Shown here piece after piece: positions 12,601-25,300 of a stretch of 64,000 nt of DNA. Every line of letters starts with the position of its first letter. Positions within the stretch are counted from its first letter, which is position 1. The DNA is from Sinohyriopsis cumingii. Lineage: Eukaryota > Mollusca > Bivalvia > Unionida > Unionidae. Both the position numbers and the translations under genes were made by a program. A model generated the notes under the pieces. The model saw only the letters and a list, made by a program, of their open reading frames with translations, did no database searches and had not been told where the DNA came from. The DNA lies in NCBI GenBank assembly GCA_028554795.2, contig JAPYKE020000546.1, positions 82,959-146,958 of the forward strand, read 5' to 3'.

Positions 12601-15600
12601 TAAGCTTGCAAGACAGTCATACTTGGGAAATGAAAAACATTGAATAATTTAAGCTTGCAAAACAGTCATACTTGGGAAATGAAAAACATTGAATAATTTA
12701 AGCTTGCAAGACAGTCATACTTGGGAAATGAAAAACACTGAATAATTTAAGCTTGCAGAGACATTCATACTTGGGAAATGAAAAACATTGAATAATTTGA
12801 GCTTGCAAGACAGTCATACTTGGGAAATGAAAAACATTGAATAATTTAAGCTTGCAGAGACAGTCATACTTGGGAAATGAAAAACATTGAATAATTTAAA
12901 CTGCAAGACAGTCATACTTGGGAAATGAAAAACATTGAATAAACATTATGGAGACATAAGTAGTTATGTAGTTACAGACAAAATTGAATTGCTGTGAATT
13001 TATTAATTAAAAAAAAATCATGAAATGCAATTGCTATGAAACAGAGATGCTGGTGGATCAGTATTTTATTTAATTATGTATTCCAAGGTCTACACACAAT
13101 ATTAATATTAGCCAGGATTTTGTTTAATTATGTATTCCAAGGTCTACACACAGCATTAATATTAATATTTTATTTAACTATGTATTCCAAGGTCTGCACC
13201 TGACATTGATATTAATATTTTATTTAATTATGTATAACAAGGTCTACACACAGCATTAATATTAGTATTTTATTTTATTATGTATTCCAAGATCTAGACA
13301 CAGCATTAATATTAGCCAGTATTTTATTTAAATATGTATTCCAAGGTCTAAACACAACATTTATATTAATATTTTATTTAATTATGTATTCCAAGGTCTA
13401 CACACAATATTAATATTAGCCAGGATTTTTTTTAATTATGTATTCCAAGGTCTACACACAGCATTAATATTAATATTTTATTTAATTATGTATTCCATGG
13501 TCTACACACAGCATTAATATTAGTACTTTATTTAATTATGTATTCCAAGGTCTAAACACAACATTGATATTAATATTTTATTTAATTATGTATTCCAAGA
13601 TCTACACACAGCATTAATATTAGCCAGTATTTTATTTAATTATGTATTCCAAGGTCAAAATACAACATTGTTATTAATATTTTATTTAATTATGTATTCC
13701 AAGGTCTAAACAATTATGTATTCCAAGGTCTAAACACAGCATTAATATTAGCCAGTACTTTATTTAATTATGTATTCCAAGGTCTGCAAACAACATTGAT
13801 ATTAATATTTTATTTAATTATGTATTCCAAGATCTACACACAGCATTAATATTAGCCAGTATTTTATTTAATTATGTATTCCAAGTTCTAAACACAACAT
13901 TTATATTAATATTTTATTTAATTATGTATTCCAAGGTCTACACACAGCATTAATATTAGTATTTTATTTAATTATGTATTCCAAGGTCAAAATACAACAT
14001 TGTTATTAATATTTTATTTAATTATGTATTCCAAGGTCTAAACAATTATGTATTCCAAGGTCTAAACACAGCAGTAATATTAGCCAGTATTTATTTAATA
14101 ATGTAATCCAAGGTCTACACACAGCATTACTATTATTTTTATATTTAAGTATGTATTCCAAGGTCTAAACACAGCAGTAATATAAGCCAGTATTTATTTT
14201 AATATGTAGTCCAAGGTCTACACACAGCATTAATAGTAATAAGTATTTTGTTTATTTATTCCATACTTGGAGTCCTTTTATTAATTTTCCTACCTTCTTT
14301 AGCAGAAAGCTTGGTTCATCATTGTGAACAATGATAATGTTTGTGTTAAAGCTTATGAAAGATACAAGGGCTAAGTTGACAGGTGTACAGACACAGGTGA
14401 GATACTGGGTTTTGCTGAATACTTGTTTTGACCTTGATATAAGGGACATCTGTCCACAAAGGAAGAATTCTCTAGTCCCCTGAAAAAAAGTTTAAACTTT
14501 TATATGTTCATTTGATTTTAGGTGGAGTCGGACATACCATTTATAAGTGGTGATGACTCTATTACCGTTCTACCAGGTCAACAAGAAATGTACACCATGA
14601 CAGTGTCCCCTTTGAGGAGAGGTGTTTTCAGGGGAGTTGTAGCATTTATTGCTGGGAAGAGCCCTGTGGTGTAAGTATACTTATTATAATGGCAACTGTC
14701 AAGCAACTGTTGTAGCATTTATCACTGGAAAGAGTCCAGTCATGCAAGTATACTTATTTTCATGGCAACTGTCAAGCAACTGTTGTAACATTTATCACTG
14801 GAAAGAGTCCAGTCATGTAAGTATACTTATTTTCATGGCAACTGTCAAGCAACTGTTGTAGCATTTATCACTGAAAAGAGTCCAGTCATGTAAGCATACT
14901 TATTGTCATGGCAACTGTCAAGTATCTGTTGTAGCATTTATTGCTGGGAAGAGCCCTGTGGTGTAAGTATACTTACTGTCATGGCAGCTGTCAAGCAACA
15001 GTTGTACTATATGACATCAACAATTTTAAACCTTTGTAACTTATTCTGTGATTAAGTCTTGACATTTTCACAAAATGCATATACTTGAAAGTCTTGTTAT
15101 TTATCTTCATTAAATCCAAGTGGTCCATTTATGTGTAATGCAAATGATGCCATGTCTTAACATAAATTAATGCTTGTGATGACATTTAGGGGAAATTTCC
15201 TTTGGCTTCATGGAATCAGGAAAATTCTTTTATAGTTTACCTCTCATGAACAAGAATTCAGTCACAACTGCATATGTAACACAATTTTTGTCTTGTTAGA
15301 TGTCAAAATTTCCATCAGTAAAATTCAGAATACAGCACTATAACATTCCCTGTTATAAGGCAAGTATGGTCAAGGAGTCCATTCATTAAGTGGTTATAAA
15401 ATTATAGGTATCTTGTACATTATTATAAGGTAGTCTGACAATAAGGAATGATTGCCATGGTTACTGTGAGAATGAGGAAGTATTCTGTACTATGAACAAG
15501 GAATACAGCTTTATTTTTCAAGGTCACATTAGAAGGTTGATGCTATATAAAATACAAGTACTTGGAATTGTTCTACTTTTACCATGTATATGCGATGAAA

Positions 15601-18600
15601 TATGTCGAATCTATGCACCTTTTTTGATCAGACATTATCTTCAAATTATACAAAGTATCATTATAAATATAACTTAATTGTAGCGGCTTGTCAAAATATT
15701 TGTTTAGATTTGACAAGAGTGTTTATGTTGCCAAGGCTCACAATTTATAGGTTCACTCTAAATCGACAAACATTTTCTTTGCCCACAGAGAAGTAGACAG
15801 TGATGGAGATGAGGTACCAAATGAGGATGATGAATTGAAGGAGTTCTATGGCTACAGAGTCTGGTACTCAGTTGAGGTCAATGTGAAACCTCCACCTCCT
15901 GAGAGGATTCTTGAGGTCACATGTGCTTGTCAGGTATGTCATTACCACCTGGTTGTACATCTAAATACTGTGTTTCAGCAAGGTTTTAAAACATCCATTT
16001 TCCACTCTTTTTCGAAGATATAGAAATAACTTTGCAGACCAGGATGAACTGTGCATGTGTGTGTATGCAGGAATATGCTGTTGACCTGCTGAATGCAGGC
16101 TACAAGCATACAGTTGACCTGCTGAATGCTGGCTACAAGCATACAGTTGACCTGCTGAATGCTGGCTACAGGCATACAGGAATATGCTGTTGTGTTGCTG
16201 AATGTAGGCTGAAAGCATACAGGAATATGCTATTGACCTGCTAAATGCAGGCTGAAAGCATACAGGAATATGCTGTTGACCTGCTTAATGCTGGCTGCAA
16301 GCATACAGGAATATGCTGTTGTGTTGCTGAATGCAGGCTGAAAGCATACAAGAATATGCTGTTGACCTGCTGAATGCTGGCTACAAACATACAGTTGACC
16401 TGCTGAATGCTGGCTACAAGCATACAGGAATATGCTGTTGACCTGCTTAATGCTGCGAGCATACATGAATAGTCTGTTATTTTGCTGAATGCAGGCTGAA
16501 AGCATACAGGAATATGCTGTTGACCTGCTTAATGCTGGCTGCAAGCATACAGGAATATGCTGTTGTGTTGCTGAATGCAGGCTGAAAGCATACAAGAATA
16601 TGCTGTTGACCTGCTGAATGCTGGCTACAAACATACAGTTGACCTGCTGAATGCTGGCTACAAGCATACAGGAATATGCTGTTGACCTGCTTAATGCTGC
16701 GAGCATACATGAATATTCTGTTATTTTGCTGAATGCAGGCTGAAAGCATACAGGAATATGCTGTTGACCTGCTTAATGCTGCAAGCATACATGAATATTC
16801 TGTGGACCTGCTGAATGCTGGCTGCAAGCATACAGGAATATGCTGTTGTGTTGCTGAATGCAGGCTGAAAGCATACAAGAATATGCTGTTGACCTGCTGA
16901 ATGCTGGCTACAAACATACAGTTGACCTGCTGAATGCTGGCTACAAGCATACAGGAATATGCTGTTGACCTGCTTAATGCTACGAGCATACATGAATATT
17001 CTGTTATTTTGCTGAATGCAGGCTGAAAGCATACAGGAATATGCTGTTGACCTGCTTAATGCTGCAAGCATACATGAATATTCTGTGGACCTGCTGAATG
17101 CTGGCTGCAAGCATACAGGAATATGCTGTTGTGTTGCTGAATGCAGGCTGAAAGCATACAAGAATATGCTGTTGACCTGCTGAATGCTGGCTACAAACAT
17201 ACAGTTGACCTGCTGAATGCTGGCTACAAGCATACAGGAATATGCTGTTGACCTGCTTAATGCTGCGAGCATACATGAATATTCTGTTATTTTGTTGAAT
17301 GCAGGCTGAAAGCATACAGGAATATGCTGTTGACCTGCTTAATGCTGTAAGCATACATGAATATTCTGTTGACCTGCTGAATCTGGCTGCAAGCATACAG
17401 GAATATGATGTTGTGTTGCTGAATGCAGGCTGAAAGCATACATGAATATGCTGTTGACCTGCTTAATGCTGAAAGCATACATGAATATGCTGTTGTGTTG
17501 CTGAATGCTGGCTGCAAACATACAGGAATATGCTGTTGTGTTGCTGAATGCTGGCTGCAAACATACAGGAATATGCTGTTGTGTTGCTATATGTCTGTTC
17601 ATCCATCTATCCATAACTGTCTCCACCTGGGTGCAAACATACAGGAATATGCTGTTGTGTTGCTATATGTCTGTTCATCCATCTATCCATAACTGTCTCC
17701 ACCTGGGTGAAAATTCACTAAACTTTGCACATAGGCTTCCTTTGCAATATGTGAAAATGAAATTCAAGAGAGGCTTCTTTTTTTTTTGGCTTCTCATCTG
17801 GGGTTCTTGAATGGGAATAAAAGGTCTTATATAGATATTCAAGAGAGGCTTCTTTTTTTTTTTTGGCTTCTCATCTGGGGTTCTTGAATGGGAATAAAAG
17901 GTCATATATAGATATAACTTACAGTGACAGTGATATTTTTTACTAATTTTTACTGAACTTTAAACATGCAGTTATAATTCCAAGAACACAGGTTTTGGAT
18001 TATGATTGCTCTGTCAAGGTCATGATGGGGTGTTTGAGGGGAAATACACCATAAAAGCATGGGAATTCACCATGATATGTCATGGAAGTTGCCCTAGTTT
18101 TATGTTTAATTCCCCATATGGCAGAGCATGTTATGCTATGATACAGTGTGTCTGTTAACTTTTCCTATTCCACATAATTTTATATGTGCAGTACATACAT
18201 TTGCCAATCTTTGTGGATAACATGCACTTGGGGTAAGGAGGAAGCCAGTTGACTTCAGGGTCAATGGTCAAGGCTACTGAAAAATGGTTTCTGCACAACA
18301 ACATTAATTTTATAGCACATACATATCACAACCTTTGTGCATAGCTTGCAATTGGAGTAAGGAAGAAGCCTATTAATTTTGGGGACAAAGGTCATGGTCA
18401 CTGTACATTGAAAATGTTGTTCATGCACATAAAACTTAGCTCTGAATCAAGACCTGGACCACACTTTGTGGATAGCTTACACTTGGGGTAAGAAAAAAGT
18501 CTGTCGATCTTTTTAAGTCAGAAGATCAAAAGTCAGACCTTGGGAATAGCTTGCCTATTGATTTGGGAGGCAAAGGTCAAGGTTGCTGTTATTGAAAGAA

Positions 18601-21600
18601 GAAAATAGGTTTATGTTCAATATCTTTAGTTCAACATCACAGACCTGGACCAAATTTGATGGATAGCTTGCACTTAAGATAAGGAATAAGCATTTTGATC
18701 TCAGATCAGAAGGTCAAAGGTCAGGGTCACTGACTGAAAGAAGAAAAATGGTTTCTGCACTATAACATTTGCTCTCCAACACAAATGTAGACTAAATTTT
18801 GTTGATAGGTTACACTTGGGATAAGAAATAAGCCTTTTGATTTCAGGTTTAAATGGGCAAAGGTCAAGGTTGCTCTAACTGAAATAAGACCAAACTGTGT
18901 AGATAGCTTCCTTTTCAGTTAAGGAAGAATCATATTCATTCAATGTTCAAAAGGTCATTGATGCTGAAAGATCAGTAGTGGTTCCTGAACACAAATTTAA
19001 GTTCTCCAACTTTACTTTCACCAGAACAAAATTTATGTTCTCCAACTGCAACTATACCAATGTTCAGTGACGGCTTGTGAGTTGGATATTTAAGAAACTA
19101 TTTGATTTAAGTATCACATGGCAGTCACTAAGCCTGAATTTTCTTTGTGTATAATACTTTAGCTCTAAACTAAGTACTTCGACCAATGTTTGCAGAGTGC
19201 TTGGAAAAGACCTATTGATTTTGGCGATCAAAAGGCCAGTGGTCAAAGTCCTTGTGGCTATTACAAAACGGATGTTAAAGAATAACTTCATTCTGGAGTT
19301 AATTGCTTGACCAAACTTTATGGATGACTTGCACTTTGGTCAGTAAAGAAACCCATAGATTCAGGGGTCTAGCAGTCAATGGTCATGTAGATTCAGGGGT
19401 CTGGCTGGCAATGGTCATGTAGATTCAGGGGTCTGGCTGTCAATGGTCATGTAGATTCAGGGGTCTAGCAGTCAATGGTCATGTAGATTCAGGGGTCTAG
19501 CAGTCAATGGTCATGTAGATTCAGGGGTCTATCATTCATTGGTCATGTAGATTCAGGGGTCTAGCAGTCAGTGGTCATGTAGATTCAGAGGTCTAGCTGT
19601 CAGTGGTCATGTAGATTCATAGGTCTAGCAGTCAATGGTCATGTAGATTCAGGGGTCTAGCAGTCAATGGTCATGTAGATTCAGGGGTCTAGCTGTCAGT
19701 GGTCATGTAGATTCAGAGGTCTAGCAGTCAATGGTCATGTAGATTCAGGGGTCTGGCTGTCAATGGTCATGTAGATTCAGGGGTCTGGCTGTCAATGGTC
19801 ATGTAGATTCAGGGGTCTAGCAGTCAATGGTCATGTAGATTCAGGGGTCTAGCAGTCAGTGGTCATGGAAAGTTTTATAAGAAATTGATGATTTTTGCAC
19901 CATAATTTTAGTTTAAGACCACATACTGTGATGAAAAGTCAAGGTCACTGAGACCTAGTGGCCAATAATCTCAACATGCCTAGCTGATTTCTACATAGGA
20001 GATACTAGGCAGGCTATCTCTAGTTGCTGGTTGTCATTGATACCTATGTCCTGAATACAAAAATTAGTCAGTCAATTATGAATGTTTTCCTTATTTAGTT
20101 TTCATCAAATAAAATTATGAAAAATCACTAGATTTATTTATACTAATTAGTTCTGCATCTATGAATAATTAATTGTACAGAGATTTTGTATACGCTTTTC
20201 TATTTTACCTCTTTACTGTCCTTTCATTTATTTTCTCTTCTTCAGAAAAAGTCAATCCTTGAGGTGATTGTTAGAAATCCAACAACAGAGACCATAACCC
20301 TTGAGGCAACCATCCAGGGTCAACACCTCAGTGGCAATCCATCTATCACACTGCCACCTGGTAGCAAAGATATCTACACTCTTACATATGCTCCAGCCAT
20401 CATTGGAACAATAAAGGGAAGGTAAGTAGGAGGTTTTACATCACTAAAACCTCATTCCTCATGTATCTGATAGCTAGAACCAAATAATTTAACTATTCAC
20501 AATTTCAGAAAATAGCATTTTGTAAAAATTTCAAGATAAAGCTATTTTATCAACTGAACGTTTGAATTCTGTAAAATTATAATAGTTGAGATTTTGGTCA
20601 TTCCATCACCAAGCTGACTGCTAGACCCCTGAATCTACATGACCATTGACTGCTAGACCCCTGAATCTACATGACCATTGACAGCCAGGCTCTAGGTAGA
20701 CTGCTCCACACCTATTGCGTCATTTTCATTATTATGTATTCTTTCTTTTTTTAGTCTGATATTTTACCACGAGTCTGTGGGTGAATTCTGGTATAGTCTT
20801 AGATTAACAGCTGAGTCCCCACCCCAGACTACTCTGCCACACATGGAGTGTGAACTGGGAAGGTGGGTACTTTAGTGTTTGATTGTAATAGCATGTCTGT
20901 CTGTCTGTCAGTCTGTGTTACTTGATATTTTACCTTGAGTCTAAAAATGAATAATTATAGTCTGATAGTATCAGTCAAGTTTCCTCCACAAACTAAACAA
21001 CCAGGATGGCAGTTGTCTGCTGTATTTTCAGTCTGTCTCTATGTCTGTCATGGTTAGTGTATTCTCACTTTGCCTTTCTATCCTAGTTAGCATGTTAGTG
21101 TTTTGGGCTTTATGCACCATGATATGTACACACAACAGTAATAATTAATACATACTGTGCATGCAGTGATTTATACTGAAGTGTTAAATAATTTATACCT
21201 CTGTGTACAATATCTACATATAATAATTTATACGAGTATATTAAATCATTGATACTTCTGTGTACAATATCTACATATAATAATTTATTACGAGTGTATT
21301 AAATCATTGATACTTCTGTGTACAATATTTATATAGTGCATGTAATAATTTATATCAGTGTATTAAATCATTGATACTTCTGTGTACAATATTTATATAG
21401 TGCATGTAATAATTTATGTCAGTGTTTTAAATCATTGATACTTCTGTGTACAATATTTATATAATGCATATAATAATTTATATCAGTGTATTAAATCATT
21501 GGTACCTCTGTGTACAATATCTACATATAATAATTTTTACGAGTGTATTAAATCATTGATACCTCTGTGTACAATATCTACATATAATAATTTATACGAG

Positions 21601-22293
21601 TGTATTAAATCATTGATACTTCAGTGTACAATATTTATATAGTGCATGTAATAATTTATATCAGTGTTTTAAATCATTGATACTTCTGTGTACAATATTT
21701 ATATAATGCATATAATAATTTATATCAGTGTATTAAATCATTGGTACCTCTGTGTACAATACCCACATATAACAATTTATATGAGAGTATTAAATCATTG
21801 AAAATTCTGTGTACAATATGTAAATGCTGCATGTAATAATTTATATCAGTGTATTAAATCATTGATACCTATGTCTACAATATTATGTACTGCAGTACTA
21901 ACAGTGTAAACTGGCATTAATCAAAATGCTGTAATTTTAATAGTACATGGTATTAAGTACTTAATACCTCAATTACTGATGTAAAGTATGATATTATTTA
22001 ATATATGCCATGGTACTAAATAATAATTAGGATGTTGCAATGTATATGATTAATCAGGCAGGAATTTTGGCGAATATGAAAGCTGTACTAATCATGGTAT
22101 ATTTGTCTTAATACTGAGGTATTAATTAATACTGCAGTATATAGTATTTAATATTGATGCGTAATTTGATTAATATCATGGTATATATAATTAAATATCA
22201 TTATTTGATACCTTGATATGTAATATTTATCATGATGATGCATAGTAATTAATAAACCAATATTAATTAGTGATACTGATTATCAGATGTGCC

Positions 22294-22352
<59 letters not shown>

Positions 22353-25300
22353 TAATACTGAGGTATTGATATATACTGTGGTACAAATAATTTAATACAG
22401 CTATCAGACTCAGAATGAAAAACAACTAGAGATATTAATGATTGATGTATTGTAAATGGCTCTGTCCACAACTGCTTGTTTGACATGGCCTCAAACAGAG
22501 GACCTAATGTGTTGGAAAATCAAAGTTCAAAGAATAGACATTCAGTGGCCATAATTTTTCTAAATGATGACATGGAATTCTGGGAAGCAAACTCATTTGA
22601 GTTCTCTTCAGTACAAAAGTGCTTGATGAAACCAATTGAAATCCAACTAAGCCCATGAGTTTCAATAATTGTCAAAAATTTCGCAGTTGTAACAAGTAAT
22701 TAAGAAATAAGTAAAGTCCATGCTAGTACAGTAGTAATAGTGAATTTATTATTAGTACACTATGATAAAAAAAGTGTCTATTCCTTTCAGATGGACAAAG
22801 CAGAACATTGTTCTAGATAACCCCACTGAAGAGACCCTAGAGCTAATTCCTACCATCTCCAACAGCAACAACTTCTCCTTGGAACGTGATAATGAGCGAC
22901 CCATTGTACTGCGGCCATTCTCAAACATTGAAGTCCCATTACATTTCATGCCGTCAACTCTAGGTCAAGGAGACCACCTAGCTAAAATAATTTTCCACAG
23001 TGAACAAGTACGTAACTAATTCAATTGTCCTAAAATACTCGCCTGACTTAAAATGATCAATGCAGAGTTTGTGAACTTTAATTACAAACATTTTTTTCAT
23101 CAACTCCATTCTTGTTACACCATAGTCTCAAGTCTTGTACCTTAGGTGACTCTTTGGTTACACACCCCATATTGTATATATAATCTCTGGTATAGATTTT
23201 TGACAATCATTACTTTCCACTATCAAAATGAACCATTCCAATGGCGCCTTACTTTCTTTCCCATTTTTGGTTGTAATTATTCTTTGAACCAGGCGTAAGA
23301 CTAAAACATGCCAGTGATTTTATTGGTCAGATTGATCAAGATTAGTTGTGACTGTGCATCAAGGGGTTTGTTACTAGAGGTGTATCCGAGTATGAGGATT
23401 AAGTTGATGGTTGTATCAGGATAAATAATTCATTACATGCACTGCTTTATAAAGTTGATGTTTGAACAAACCATCCCAATTTCTGCACTGCAAGATCTGT
23501 GCTTACCATAATGAAATTAAACAGCTTAGTTCTGTGGGCAGACTATTTTAGAAGCTTGGGTAGTAGTTATATTTTGCTATAAAATAATTTCTATTTATTG
23601 GCAGTACAAATTGGATTTTATCAGTAGGTACAATATTTCTGACTTGACTGCAAATCTAGCTTGTGGATCAATGCTGTTTGTCTAGAAGTTTGTTCAGCTA
23701 GCCTTCATTACATTCATCCTTCAGTCTGGTGTCAACAAAGAAGTTAGAGTTGCATTTAGGTCAGTAATGCTTGTAGATTTATATGACTTGGTATGTAAAT
23801 TTTTCATCAGGACTACAGCCATAAGTAAAACCTAGGTCAGTGTGACCTGTATAAGCATGTTTACATACAGAGTACATGTACAAAATTGCACACATAATAA
23901 TAACAATAATAATAATAATGATAATAAATAATAATAATAATAAAGCATTGATAATAAGCTACATGTACATATGGATATAATAAACAGAACATTTTGTAAG
24001 ATCATATTCCGTATGTTGTGTACATACAGTACAAAATAGTAGAAAACAAAGTGGAATATTTGTGAATTTATACTTCAAGTCTTGCAGATTTCTTAATGAG
24101 TGGAAATTGAGCTAATCTCTGTCTATCTACAGATCAAGTAGTTGATAGACAGTAGATAAATATAATGGATGAAAGGACTGATAGTGATATTCAAGTTTGA
24201 AATTGGGTGGGACAAAAGAGGGATGTACTGATGTTTTAAGCTAAGTAAAGTCTTCATCAGGAAATGAATACGTCATGTCTTCCTGGTTAATTGGCTGCTA
24301 AATGCAGGTTGTTACCAAAAACAGTATGATTGTGCTAAATTTATAAAATATGCAAGCTTATATCCTATAAAAGCAATTTTAATACTTTCAGTTGGGAGAA
24401 TGGGTGTTTGTAGCATCAGGCACTGGATTGTTACCTCTAATTCAAGACCCAGTCAGTGTGTACACTGTGGCTGGATCAAACACCACCTTGATTATTCCAT
24501 TCCGTAATCCCATGGACTATGCTGTAGTTTGCCAAGTGATGTTGGCAGGTATGTATGGAATGCTGGCATTACCAATTGTGTATTGTACCGTGACTAGACA
24601 GTATTCCTTGTATCATGACTAGACATTGTTCTCCTGTATCATAACTAGACAGTGTATCTTGTATCATGACTAAACAGTGTCTTGTATCATGACTAGACAG
24701 TATGTCTTGTATCATGTTTTGACTAGACAGTGTGTCTTGTATCATGATTAGACAGTGTGTCGTGTACCATGGCTAGAGAGTGTGTCTCATACCATGACTA
24801 GACAGTGTGTCTTGTATCATGACTAGACAGTGTATCTTCTAAAAGAATGGGTTGTGTCCAACGGGCTTTTCAAAAGTTATCGCCATTTTTGAAATAAAAT
24901 AGTTTATGTGACATTTAAGATTTTCAGATTGTTAATTTTACAGCAGGGTGTATTCTGTAAACACACTAGTCCGAGTTTCCTCTGACCCTTGTCACCCCCA
25001 TTTTTATATTAGGATGCTTATGTTGGGGTTTAGGGTCAGAGTCCATTCCCTATCAAAAAGTTGGAATTCACCGACACCATTTGGTATCAGCATGGAGTAG
25101 CTGCTTACTAGCTGGCCCAGCAAACATTAAAGACCTTTCATCCAGATATACCTGCATGAAATCAATAGGAATATGATTTATTTTCTCAAAAATCATGAGC
25201 ATAGCATTCGTCACGTTTTTAATCCGCTGATAGACGAGATGAAAGTAAGTTGCTGCTGAAATTCTACCTGGATCTACCCATTTGCATCCTGAGTCACATA

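Noticed and set aside
10975-12948. CRISPR-like array
   Set aside because: Units are contiguous 49-bp repeats without unique spacers, in an intron of a eukaryotic gene.
15961-17626. Minus-strand open frames of up to 183 codons
   Set aside because: They follow the 43-bp minisatellite. Peptides are repeats of the unit and there is no sign of selection on protein.
22476-22658. 60-codon frame before exon J
   Set aside because: Does not join in phase with neighbouring exons and has no family likeness.
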